64,000 nt of DNA, from positions 1,345,019 to 1,409,018 of the forward strand of contig NZ_JAATJA010000001.1 of NCBI RefSeq assembly GCF_011927665.1, read 5' to 3'. The notes below the pieces were generated by a model that was given only the letters and a program-made list of their open reading frames with translations, had not been told where the DNA came from and did not search any database. Numbering within the stretch: position 1 is the first letter of the stretch; each line of letters starts with the position of its first letter. Positions 33,987 to 42,543 of the stretch are shown here, in pieces. The position numbers were made by a program, and so were the translations under genes. The DNA is from Desulfobaculum xiamenense. Lineage in GTDB: Bacteria > Desulfobacterota > Desulfovibrionia > Desulfovibrionales > Desulfovibrionaceae.

Positions 33987-34373
33987 TCAGCGTTCGAAAT
34001 CCGCGTCGTCCTCGTCGCCGAAGCCGCCGGTCAACTGCTCCTCGTCGATAAGGTCGGCGTCCTCGGCCATGAGGCGCACCACATTGCGCAGATGGGCGTA
34101 GGAATCCGGGTCCATATTCTCGAAATCCACGGCCAGCACCTGTCCCTCGGCGCGGGCGATGATTCCGGACACCTCGATGACCGCCGACTCCGACAGAGTG
34201 ATGCGCATGATGCACGGCTCGCCAACGAGGCCATCCACGCTCTCATCGAGGACCTCGCACAACGCGCCCTTGAGGCTCAGATTCTCGGTGGCGATGGAAA
34301 AATCATCCCCACCGCAGAAGACAACTCCGGGAAATCTCGTGCGGACCCGGCTCCGCTTGCGCCTATCGTCCAT
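33987..34373 (-). CDS. PilZ domain protein (c-di-GMP receptor)
   Basis: A 128-residue single-domain PilZ protein. Both c-di-GMP contact motifs are visible: the basic RxxxR-type run near the start (RRKRSRVRTRF) and N-x-S-x-x-G as NLSLKGA at about residues 31-37. The C-terminal 25 residues are acidic (GGFGDEDDADFE). AAGGGAGAAG lies upstream of the ATG. Its output is unknown; the window has three c-di-GMP enzymes and a second PilZ protein it may work with. Confidence 0.88.
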   Translation of the reverse strand: MDDRRKRSRVRTRFPGVVFCGGDDFSIATENLSLKGALCEVLDESVDGLVGEPCIMRITLSESAVIEVSGIIARAEGQVLAVDFENMDPDSYAHLRNVVRLMAEDADLIDEEQLTGGFGDEDDADFER

Positions 34374-34448
34374 GTGCTTCTCCCTTCGTGCGAACGCACC
34401 TGAAGTGGAAAGGGGGATGCTTCAACCTACGACGAAAGGCCCCGTCTG

Positions 34449-34674
34449 TCAGCCCCGAGGTCGGGACCGATCCTCGTCGGGGCGGGACAGGTGCCGCGCC
34501 AGCATGACGGCCAGCCCCACCGCCCACAGGGCGAGGATGGGGAAACGCACCCAGAACGGCACAAAAAAACGGCTCAAGGGAATAAATACGATGCCCGCCG
34601 CGAAATAGGCGATTTTCAGGCCAAGGCGGCCTGCGCCCGTGGAGCGTACGACGGATTGCGAGGACGGTTTCAAC
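34449..34674 (-). CDS. Small membrane protein (coupled to the next upstream gene)
   Basis: About 74 residues with two hydrophobic helices (IAYFAAGIVFIPL and ILALWAVGLAVML) and an Arg/Asp-rich tail. I place the start at a TTG whose last base overlaps the upstream stop (TTGA), a coupling arrangement. A GTG at 34715 would give 88 residues but overlaps the previous gene by 46 bases. No family is recognised. Confidence 0.5.
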
Positions 34675-34897
34675 GCAGCTTGTCCGACAGCGCGTTCAAC
34701 CCGTAGACCAGACACACGCCGATCACCACGAGAATGAACGCGGTCACAGGGTTCTTATACGAACCGACGAGGCCGAGATAGGAGTCGATGACGTTCTCGA
34801 GCCGCAGGAAGCGAATCAGTCCCAGAAATCCATAGGTAATGAAAGGCACGGCCAGCACGAAGCCGAGCACCTTGATAAGAAGCTTCATCATCCGCAT
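34670..34897 (-). CDS. Small membrane protein
   Basis: A 75-residue protein with two transmembrane helices (about 5-30 and 50-68). The loop contains NVIDSYLGLVGSYKNP. GGAG lies six bases before the ATG, though the second or third Met could also be used. It is followed by another two-helix protein, and the pair may form a complex. Function unknown. Confidence 0.55.
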   Translation of the reverse strand: MRMMKLLIKVLGFVLAVPFITYGFLGLIRFLRLENVIDSYLGLVGSYKNPVTAFILVVIGVCLVYGLNALSDKLR

Positions 34898-35012
34898 CAG
34901 CTACTCCGTCTCTCTCCTGTTTGTCTGGCGGGCCGACAGTGCCCGCCTTGCCAATCCCCTGCCGTCACGCGGTCTTATGCACCAACACGCGGCGGGAGTA
35001 AAGACGGCGGGC

Positions 35013-35144
35013 CTACTCGCCGTCGCGCTCGGAGTGGTCCCGGTTGTGACGGCGGACGATGAGCGCCCCGCCCACAAGGGCGATAACCGAAAACAGGGCC
35101 GTGATGACGATGATCTGCATGCCTCGCGGCAGCGATTCCCACAT
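35013..35144 (-). CDS. Very small single-helix membrane protein
   Basis: A 43-residue protein with one transmembrane helix (IIVITALFSVIALVGGALIV) and a charged C-terminus (RRHNRDHSERDGE). The ATG at 35144 has AAAGGAGAG a short distance upstream; a longer in-frame reading to 35243 lacks a ribosome site and overlaps the upstream gene. Size and layout resemble accessory subunits of membrane complexes, but nothing identifies a partner. Confidence 0.5.
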   Translation of the reverse strand: MWESLPRGMQIIVITALFSVIALVGGALIVRRHNRDHSERDGE

Positions 35145-35223
35145 GTGATTCTCTCCTTTCGGCGTGGCAGGAAAGGCGCAGCCCCCTGCGGGCGATGCCA
35201 TCCCATCCCGCAACAGTCGGACG

Positions 35224-36036
35224 TCAGTCCATGCGACCGTCATGCCGGGTTGCGGAAGGCGTGGCGAAACCGGTCAGCAGCCGCTTCACTTCGTCGCGGT
35301 GCGCCGCGTACAGCGAGCGGGCGAAGGCGGTGACGGCACGCTTCACGGCTCGTAGCTCGGGCAGGTCCGGCGGATGGATGTAGTTCATGCCAAGGCACTC
35401 CACGGGCTTGAACTTCAGTTCCTCGTCGAGTTCCTGGCAGTAGTTGTCAAATGTCGCCCCGGACAGGCGCTGGCGTTCCAGAAGCGACGCGTCGAGCCCC
35501 TTGACGAAGCACAGCGTGCCCGAGGGCGAATGGTTCTCGTTCACGTCGCGGATTTTCTCGTTCAGCCGCCCGCACCACTTATGCAGGTGCGAATAGTTGG
35601 GCGTGATCAACTTGCGCCCCGAGCCGTCCGAGGCGTTGTAATAACGCCCGTGCAGATAGGCCTCCACCTCCGAGGCGAGGGCGGAATAGGCGTTTAGCAC
35701 CAGCCCTACGTAGCGTCCGCGTGTGGTCAGAACCAGCAGCGGTTCGAGATCGTCCGTGTCACGCACGGCCGGGTCCGGCATATCCACGAGATGCGGAGCC
35801 GACACGCCGATGGCGGTGTAGAAGTCCGCCACGGCCCGCCCTTCGAGCAAAAGATAGTTGAGCGCGCCAGCCTTGCGCAGGACCACGGCCTCCACCGCCG
35901 CAAAATCGTCGGCGGCCTTGCGGTAGGCCTCGATCTCCTCGTCGAGGTTCTTGCGCGCACCGAAGAAGGTGTTCGCCGCCTCGACGAGCGTTTCCTGCAC
36001 CAGGCCATCGGCCAGTTCATCGAATTCCCTGCCCAT
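35224..36036 (-). CDS. Hypothetical protein
   Basis: A 270-residue soluble protein with no recognised family. Visible features are an N-terminal helical region (VEAANTFFGARKNLDEEIE), the central segments GRYVGLVLNAYSALASEVEAY and KLITPNYSHLHKWCGRLNEKI, and a basic C-terminus. No signal peptide or membrane helix is evident. It is the last gene of a minus-strand run with the LysE exporter 18 bases upstream, so they may be co-transcribed. Confidence 0.65.
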   Translation of the reverse strand: MGREFDELADGLVQETLVEAANTFFGARKNLDEEIEAYRKAADDFAAVEAVVLRKAGALNYLLLEGRAVADFYTAIGVSAPHLVDMPDPAVRDTDDLEPLLVLTTRGRYVGLVLNAYSALASEVEAYLHGRYYNASDGSGRKLITPNYSHLHKWCGRLNEKIRDVNENHSPSGTLCFVKGLDASLLERQRLSGATFDNYCQELDEELKFKPVECLGMNYIHPPDLPELRAVKRAVTAFARSLYAAHRDEVKRLLTGFATPSATRHDGRMD

Positions 36037-36054
36037 GCGAACCTCCCAAACGCG

Positions 36055-36684
36055 CTAGCGCTCCGCGAGACCGAGGCACAGCCCCATGGTCACGAACACG
36101 CCGCCCGTGGCGCGGGTCTGGAAACGACGCAGGCCCGGACGGCCCGAGGCCCACGCATTCACACACCCGAAGCACAGGGCGATGGTCGTCATCACCGCGA
36201 GGCCCGTGGCACAGAACGTGAGCCCCAGAACCAGCACCTGCACGGCGAAGTCCGCCGAGGCCGGATTGGCAAACTGCGGCAAAAACGACAGGAAGAACAG
36301 GGCGACCTTGGGATTGAAAATGGCGACCACCAGCCCCTGCCGGAAAATCTTCCCCACGGGGGCATCGGGCAGGCGCTTGTGCGCGTCGGCCTCCGGACGG
36401 GAGAGGATGAGCCGAAGCCCCATCCAGACCAGATACACCGCGCCGGCCCAGCGCACGATGTCGAAGGCCAGCGCGGAATGCGCCAGCACGGCGGAAAGCC
36501 CGAGCGACGCAGCCATGGTGTGCACCACACCGCCGCAGGCGATGGCCAGCGCGGAGGCCACTCCGGCCGCGCGCCCCTGCCCGGCGCTACGCGTGGCCAC
36601 ATAGAACATGTCCGGCCCCGGCGTCACATTGAGCAGAATCCCCGCAGCCATGAACACAAAAAAATTCTCGATACCGAACAGCAT
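36055..36684 (-). CDS. LysE/RhtB family amino-acid exporter
   Basis: A 209-residue inner membrane protein with about six helices. The family N-terminus is clear (GILLNVTPGPDMFYV), along with a GAVYLVWMGLRLI segment and FRQGLVVAIFNPKVALFFLSFLPQF. RhtB-type proteins export threonine, homoserine or other amino acids; the substrate cannot be read from the sequence. CAGGAA lies upstream of the ATG. Confidence 0.9.
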   Translation of the reverse strand: MLFGIENFFVFMAAGILLNVTPGPDMFYVATRSAGQGRAAGVASALAIACGGVVHTMAASLGLSAVLAHSALAFDIVRWAGAVYLVWMGLRLILSRPEADAHKRLPDAPVGKIFRQGLVVAIFNPKVALFFLSFLPQFANPASADFAVQVLVLGLTFCATGLAVMTTIALCFGCVNAWASGRPGLRRFQTRATGGVFVTMGLCLGLAER

Positions 36685-36708
36685 GCCCGCATTCCTGCCA
36701 TCGAAGCC

Positions 36709-36960
36709 CTAACGGCTTCCGTCATCGTCCTGCCACCGTTTCCGGAGGCGTTCCCATTCCCGACGCACGGCGGACTTCACGGCCGGGCCGTGCTCGCGCC
36801 ACATTTCCTTCGCTTCCCCGCCCTTTTCCGCGGCGTAGGTCTTGGCATCCGCAACACTGCGAATGGACTTCACCCGGTCCACCTCGGCCCGCAGCTCGTC
36901 GGAATGCTCCTCGAACTGCTTACGGATCAGGCTTCCAAGCAACTGAGTCCTCAATCCCAT
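36709..36960 (-). CDS. Small charged helical protein
   Basis: An 83-residue protein, mostly charged helix (EEHSDELRAEVDRVKSI, AAEKGGEAKEMWREHG, AVRREWERLRKRWQDD), no membrane segment. The ATG at 36960 was chosen because GGAGG lies five bases upstream; the ATG at 36978 would place that site inside the gene. No family is recognised. Confidence 0.55.
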   Translation of the reverse strand: MGLRTQLLGSLIRKQFEEHSDELRAEVDRVKSIRSVADAKTYAAEKGGEAKEMWREHGPAVKSAVRREWERLRKRWQDDDGSR

Positions 36961-37117
36961 GACGACCTCCATGCGCACGCAACCGCGCTACGCGAAAGAC
37001 AATCTGTACCAGAACTCGCCAGCCCCCGCCAGCGCCCCCGCATGGAGAAAATGCCAACGGCCCACGCAAGCGCGGATGCGTGTTGTGCAGAACCCCCGCG
37101 TGACATAGTGTTGGAAG

Positions 37118-40100
37118 ATGGCCACCTCCACACCTCCGGAAACGCGCCGCACCGAAGGGACGGCAGTGCCGGGTGCCAATCTGCGCACCAGCATTGCCTT
37201 CCGCTTCTTCGTCGCATTCGCGGCCATCTTCATCGTCGCCCTCGGCTCCGTGGCGGCCACGCTCGAACTGTCCCTGCGCCATACGGACAGACTGCGGCTC
37301 GACGCAGAACTGGAGCACTGCGCCTCCTCCATCGTCACGCTGGTCCGGACCACCTCGTCCACGGCCGTCAAGGAGAATCTGCGCACCGTGGCCGAAGAGC
37401 AACTCCGTATCCTGAACATTCTCTTCAATCGAGCGGCCCAGGGCGAACTGACCGAGGCCGAGGCGCAGAAACGCGCCCACGACATCCTGCGCAACCACAG
37501 GATCGGCCCCACCGGCTACATCCACATCCTGACCGGACGCGGAAAGGTCGTCCTGCACCCCCGCAAGGAAATCGAAGGGCGGGACGCAAGCGCCCTCCCG
37601 TTCATCCGTGAACAGCTCCGGCGCAAGACCGGATACCTCGAATACGAACTGCTCGACGAATTCCACCCGAAACCGGTGCCCAAGATGCTATACATGGTCC
37701 ACTTCCTGCCGTGGGACTGGATCGTCTCCGTCAGCGTCGAGCGCTCCGCCATGCAGAACCTCGTGAACCCGGAGGACATGCGCGCTGGCGTCATGGCCAA
37801 CACCATCAGTCCCATCGGTTTCTCGGCCATCATCACGACCTCGGGTTCCGTCGTCATCCACCCGTGGCTCAAGGCCAACATGAAGCACCTGCGCGACGTG
37901 AACGGCGTACCCTACATACATAACGCCCTCGATTCCCCCGCCGGATTTCAGGACATCATGGCCATACTGCCATCATCCCCAGCGCCTCGGCACCTGCGGC
38001 TACACCACCTGCACATGCCGGAATCCGGATGGGTCGTGCTCACCTGCGGTGCGCCGGACGCCCTCGGGGCAAACCTCGGACCACTGCGCACTGCCGTATT
38101 CGGCGTCACCGGCGCAGGACTGGCTACCGGGCTGCTCATGGCCCTTCTGATCGCGACACGCACCCAGGCCCGCATGGGACGCCTGCTCGCCACCATGCAG
38201 CGTGCGGCCATGGGCGACTATACCGCCCATGCCGCCGAGAATACGCCGAAAATCCGTACCGACGAGCTCGGGACCATCGCCCGACACTTCAACGTGCTGA
38301 TGACCAGACTGCGCGACGCAGCAAGCGAAAACACCCGCGCCCACCGCCTGCTCGAAGAACGCGTGGAGCAACGCACACACGAGATCGAACAGCGCGAACG
38401 CCTCTACAGAATCATCTTCGAGGCGGTCTCCGACGGGCTGCTCATCCTCGACGACTCGGGCACCGTGCGCGAGGCGAACAGCGCGGCGCAGAAACTCTTC
38501 CGGGCTGGGGAAGGCGACCTCGCCGGGCGCCCGCTCGCGGAGATCATCCACCCCGAGGACTGCGAAACAGCATCACGAATCCTCAAGAGCATCGCGGCAT
38601 ACGACGAACGCTCCGCATCCCCGCGATGCAGGCGCACGGACGACACCTTCTTCGAATCGGACCTGCGGGCGACCAGCCTCGACTACGGCGGGCGTCACCA
38701 CCTTCTCCTCATGTTGCGCGACGTCACGGAAGAGCGCCGCATTGAGCGCGAACGCCGTGCCCTCGCCCGCTTTCCGGACGAGAACCCCGCCCCGATCATG
38801 CGCATGTCCACCACCGGAACGGTGCTCTACGCCAACGCTCCCGCCCGCGACGCGATCTGGCCCAACATGTCACCCGACATGCAACCAGACATGCAACTCG
38901 ACGCGCTTCCCGAAGCGTTCGCCAGCGCCATTGGCGCCTGCCTGCACCACAATGACGTGGTGCAGGAGGAAATGGTCATCGGTGACAGGGCTTTCGCCTT
39001 CATCTTCGCCCCAGTTCCCGATCAGGGGTACGTCAACGTCTACGGGCAGGACATCACCGAGCGCAAACGCATGGAACACATCCTACGCTTGAATGAGCAA
39101 CGCATGGCGCTGGCGCTGGAGACCAGCGGAGCCGTCGTCTACGAGCACACGATTCCCCCACGGCGGGATACCGGCTATCTCGATCCGCGCATCGCCCCGC
39201 TCATGGGCCTTCCCCTTGGCGGACTTCCGGTCGAAGCCTTCGACGCGGGCTGGTGGATGGAGCGCATCGCCCCGGAGGACCGCCCAAGCCTGCAACAGGA
39301 ATACCGGGATTTCGTCTCCGGAACGGATCAGGATATTCATACCCGCTTCCGGCTCCGACACGAGGATGGGCACTGGATGCATCTGGAAATTTACGCCAAG
39401 GCCGTTGATTTCGACGAATACGGCCGGGCCAGCCGGGTGGTGGGCCTCGCGCTGGACGTGACGCGACAGCGCATGGTGGAGCGTAGCCTAAGCGAAAGCG
39501 AAAAATGGCTGCGAACCATCTTCAACAGCATGCAGGCGGGGATCATCGTCGCAGACATCGACACCTTCGACATCCTGGACGTAAACCCCGTGGCCTCAGC
39601 GCTCATCGGCCTCGCGCGGGAGGAACTGATCGGCCGCGACTTCTCGGCCTTCATCGTTCCGGGGCAGCACACGCTATGCATCAGCGAGGGGGCGGCCATC
39701 AGGGGATTGTCCGGGCAAGGCACGCTCGTTACCGCCACGGGGGAAAACGTGCCCATCCTCGGCAACGAGATCGTTGCCCTGCTTGGCGGCAAGCGCTCCA
39801 TCGTCCACAACTTCATCGACATAACGGCCCTCAAGGAGACAGAGCGCGAACTGCGCACGGCCAATGCGGAACTCGAACTGCTGCTGTCGTCCATCTCGTC
39901 CATCCTCATAAGCGTGGACCAGAAGGAGCACATACGCCACTGGAACCAGAAGGCCGTGGAAACCTTCGGCATCACCCCCACCGACGCATCGGGGAAAACG
40001 CTCGACGAACTGCAACTCGCATGGAATCAGCAGATGGTCGGCGCAGCCGTCACCCTCTGCCAGACGCAGGGCGAATCCTCCCGGCTGGACGAAGTCCATT

Positions 40101-41053
40101 TCACCCGCGCCGACGGGCGCAAACGCATCCTCGGCCTCTCCCTGCATCCCATCCGGGACATCGGCGAGCAGCGCCACGGCTGCCTGCTGCTCGGCAGCGA
40201 CATCACGGACCTCGTGCTCATGCAGCACCAATCCCTGCAAGCGCAGAAGCTCGAATCCATCGGCCAGCTCGCGGCGGGCATCGCCCACGAAATCAACACC
40301 CCCACGCAGTACGTGGGGGACAACACGCGCTTTCTGCGCGACGCCTTCGACGACTACGCCAGACTCATCGAGCGTTACGACGCCGTGGCCGAGGCCGCTC
40401 GCGAGGCGCAGGCCGCCGTGCGCGAACTGACAGAACTCGACGCCATCAAGGACGAGGTAGACCTCGACTACCTGCACGAGGAAATTCCCTCGGCCTTTGC
40501 GCAAACAATGGAAGGCATCGAACGCGTCACGAAAATCGTGCAATCCATGAAAACCTTCTCCCACCCCGGCGCGCGCGAAAAGGTTCCGGTGGACCTCGGG
40601 CAGGCCATCGAAAGCACCGTGACCATCTCACGAAACGAATGGAAATACGTGGCTGATCTGGAACTGGACATCGCGCCGGGCATGCCGCCCGTGGTCTGCC
40701 TGCCGGACGAGTTCAATCAGGTCATCCTGAACATGATCATCAACGCGGCCCACGCCATCGAGTCCGTGGTAGGCAAGGGCTCAGAGGCGAAGGGACTCAT
40801 CACCCTGCGCGTGCGCGCGGAAGACGGCCATGCCGTCATCGCCATCACCGACACGGGCTGCGGCATCCCGCCCGAAATCCAGCCCTACATCTTCGACCCG
40901 TTCTTCACCACCAAGGAGGTCGGCAAGGGCACAGGCCAAGGGCTGAACATCGCCCACTCGGTCATCGTGGAAAAGCACGGCGGGACGATTTCCGTCGAAT
41001 CGGAACCGGGCAGGGGCACCACGTTCACCATCCGCCTGCCCCTATCACCCTGA
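37118..41053 (+). CDS. Multi-PAS membrane sensor histidine kinase
   Basis: A 1,311-residue kinase. It has a first transmembrane helix (about 27-47), a periplasmic Cache-type sensor to about 320, and a second helix at 327-346, then HAMP. Five PAS-like domains follow (about 428-545, 550-655, 660-788, 790-905, 908-1030). The phospho-acceptor helix has His1057 in GIAHEINTPTQYVGDN, and the HATPase has NMIINAAHAIES, DTGCGIPPEIQ and GKGTGQGLNIAHS. There is no receiver domain of its own. Its stop overlaps by nine bases the end of a converging receiver-TPR-PilZ gene, a candidate partner. The signal is unknown. Confidence 0.93.
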   Translation: MATSTPPETRRTEGTAVPGANLRTSIAFRFFVAFAAIFIVALGSVAATLELSLRHTDRLRLDAELEHCASSIVTLVRTTSSTAVKENLRTVAEEQLRILNILFNRAAQGELTEAEAQKRAHDILRNHRIGPTGYIHILTGRGKVVLHPRKEIEGRDASALPFIREQLRRKTGYLEYELLDEFHPKPVPKMLYMVHFLPWDWIVSVSVERSAMQNLVNPEDMRAGVMANTISPIGFSAIITTSGSVVIHPWLKANMKHLRDVNGVPYIHNALDSPAGFQDIMAILPSSPAPRHLRLHHLHMPESGWVVLTCGAPDALGANLGPLRTAVFGVTGAGLATGLLMALLIATRTQARMGRLLATMQRAAMGDYTAHAAENTPKIRTDELGTIARHFNVLMTRLRDAASENTRAHRLLEERVEQRTHEIEQRERLYRIIFEAVSDGLLILDDSGTVREANSAAQKLFRAGEGDLAGRPLAEIIHPEDCETASRILKSIAAYDERSASPRCRRTDDTFFESDLRATSLDYGGRHHLLLMLRDVTEERRIERERRALARFPDENPAPIMRMSTTGTVLYANAPARDAIWPNMSPDMQPDMQLDALPEAFASAIGACLHHNDVVQEEMVIGDRAFAFIFAPVPDQGYVNVYGQDITERKRMEHILRLNEQRMALALETSGAVVYEHTIPPRRDTGYLDPRIAPLMGLPLGGLPVEAFDAGWWMERIAPEDRPSLQQEYRDFVSGTDQDIHTRFRLRHEDGHWMHLEIYAKAVDFDEYGRASRVVGLALDVTRQRMVERSLSESEKWLRTIFNSMQAGIIVADIDTFDILDVNPVASALIGLAREELIGRDFSAFIVPGQHTLCISEGAAIRGLSGQGTLVTATGENVPILGNEIVALLGGKRSIVHNFIDITALKETERELRTANAELELLLSSISSILISVDQKEHIRHWNQKAVETFGITPTDASGKTLDELQLAWNQQMVGAAVTLCQTQGESSRLDEVHFTRADGRKRILGLSLHPIRDIGEQRHGCLLLGSDITDLVLMQHQSLQAQKLESIGQLAAGIAHEINTPTQYVGDNTRFLRDAFDDYARLIERYDAVAEAAREAQAAVRELTELDAIKDEVDLDYLHEEIPSAFAQTMEGIERVTKIVQSMKTFSHPGAREKVPVDLGQAIESTVTISRNEWKYVADLELDIAPGMPPVVCLPDEFNQVILNMIINAAHAIESVVGKGSEAKGLITLRVRAEDGHAVIAITDTGCGIPPEIQPYIFDPFFTTKEVGKGTGQGLNIAHSVIVEKHGGTISVESEPGRGTTFTIRLPLSP

Positions 41054-42439
41054 CGCGCCCTCTCCGGATTCGTCGCAGGGAATGACACCCGCATACTGTT
41101 CCTTCTGATCCTGCGACAGCCCCTGCAATTCGCACCCCACCACAAGGGGTGTGACGCGCCGGACCACGGCCCCCATCTTGCGAACCTTCACGCCGCTCAT
41201 CGACACAAGATCGAAAACCAATTCCTCGCCGATTTCAAAGGACTCGCCCCCGTGCTTGAAGCTCACGCCCAGCGCACTGGCATCGATCATGTGGAAATTC
41301 TGCTCGCGCTGGGGGAGTCGCGCGGCATATTCCGCCAGCGGGATCCGCTTCACCCGGCGCTTCTCCGGCCCGTCGAAGGCCGCTGCCGTCTCGATGAAGT
41401 CCACCCGTGCGCCCGTTGATGCCGTGGCCCGCGCATCGGCCCTCGTCACGGAAAGCACCAGTTCCCGCAACTCCTCGGGCACATCGCCGCGTGACGACAA
41501 CTGGGAAAGCACCCCGGCCGCCTCGTCGCGCCGTCCGGCCTCCATGTGCACACGGGCAAGGGCGAGGCGCACGGCATCGTTGTGCGGGTCCAACTCCAGC
41601 GCGCGGGTGTAGAGGCGCTCCAGCTCGCTCGCATTGCGCTGCCCTGCCATATGGTCGGCCACGGTTTTGAAGGGATTCGGCGCCGTGGCGTCGAGCTTGC
41701 GCGTTTTGGCGAAGATGTCCGAAGCGGCGGCGTCCCTATCGAGCCACGCACAGGTCTCCGCAGCCTTGCTCATGAACTGCCCCCAGCGCTCCAGATTGCC
41801 CTGCCCGCGAAAGGCCTCGGCCAGCCCAACGTACGCCTCCGGATAGAGCATGTGCACGCGCACGGCCGCGGCGAACTTGGCAATGGCCCGGTCGTACTTG
41901 CGCAACTCCAGAAGGTTCAGGCCCTCCTCGTACAGCTTGCGGGCCTGCTCTATCTGCAATGTCACATGCTCGGAACGCGGCGTAAGTTCCGGATGTGTGG
42001 CATCCGGACCATTGACGCCCTTTTCCTTGAAGATGGTCCTGCGGATGGGCTCACGCGGGCCGAAGAGAATCTTCTCGATACGGACCATGAGCAGATAGGG
42101 CGTAAACGGCTTGTTGATGTAGTCGCGCCCGCCAAGGCGCAGGGCCTCGGCCACCATGGCGGCGGACGCCCCCCGCCCCATGAGCAGGAGCGGCAGGTGA
42201 TAGAGCTCGCGGTCCGTGGCGATGCGGTCGATGAGTTCAAAGCGGTCCGCCACGGCGAGGTCGAAGTCGAGAAGCGCGATGTCCGTCTCGCGCTTCTTGA
42301 GGATGACGAATATCTCGTCGCGATCGGTGGAGTAGGCGATCTTCCGGTAGCCGTTATCCGCGAGTATCTTCGCGATGATATTGGCCACGGGGACGCACGG
42401 TTCACCAACAAGAATGCCTATGTTCTGCTTGGCCGACAT
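41045..42439 (-). CDS. Receiver-TPR-PilZ protein
   Basis: A 464-residue cytoplasmic protein with three parts. The N-terminal receiver (about 5-120) has the phospho-acceptor Asp in ALLDFDLA and the conserved Lys in YINKPF. TPR repeats occupy about 150-340 (KLYEEGLNLLELRKYDRAI, LYTRALELDPHNDA). The C-terminal PilZ domain has KRRVKRIPL and D-x-S-x-x-G as DASALGVSF. It could integrate phosphorylation with c-di-GMP. GGGAG lies upstream of the ATG at 42439. The gene faces the large histidine kinase and their 3' ends overlap by nine bases. A related receiver-TPR protein without PilZ is at 8.1 kb. Confidence 0.88.
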   Translation of the reverse strand: MSAKQNIGILVGEPCVPVANIIAKILADNGYRKIAYSTDRDEIFVILKKRETDIALLDFDLAVADRFELIDRIATDRELYHLPLLLMGRGASAAMVAEALRLGGRDYINKPFTPYLLMVRIEKILFGPREPIRRTIFKEKGVNGPDATHPELTPRSEHVTLQIEQARKLYEEGLNLLELRKYDRAIAKFAAAVRVHMLYPEAYVGLAEAFRGQGNLERWGQFMSKAAETCAWLDRDAAASDIFAKTRKLDATAPNPFKTVADHMAGQRNASELERLYTRALELDPHNDAVRLALARVHMEAGRRDEAAGVLSQLSSRGDVPEELRELVLSVTRADARATASTGARVDFIETAAAFDGPEKRRVKRIPLAEYAARLPQREQNFHMIDASALGVSFKHGGESFEIGEELVFDLVSMSGVKVRKMGAVVRRVTPLVVGCELQGLSQDQKEQYAGVIPCDESGEGASG

Positions 42440-42543
42440 GATGCGCTCCCATCCTTCTTCCGTGACCGCTCTTGGCGGCATGCGAGGCCGACCGTCCGGG
42501 CTTCCCCGCGAAGGCGGACGGTCGGCCCTCCCCGACAGATGCC

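Noticed and set aside
35791-37611. A 606-codon plus-strand open frame over the unknown protein, LysE exporter and kinase start
   Set aside because: It crosses genes on both strands and has no recognisable domain; the LysE and kinase frames are clearly real.
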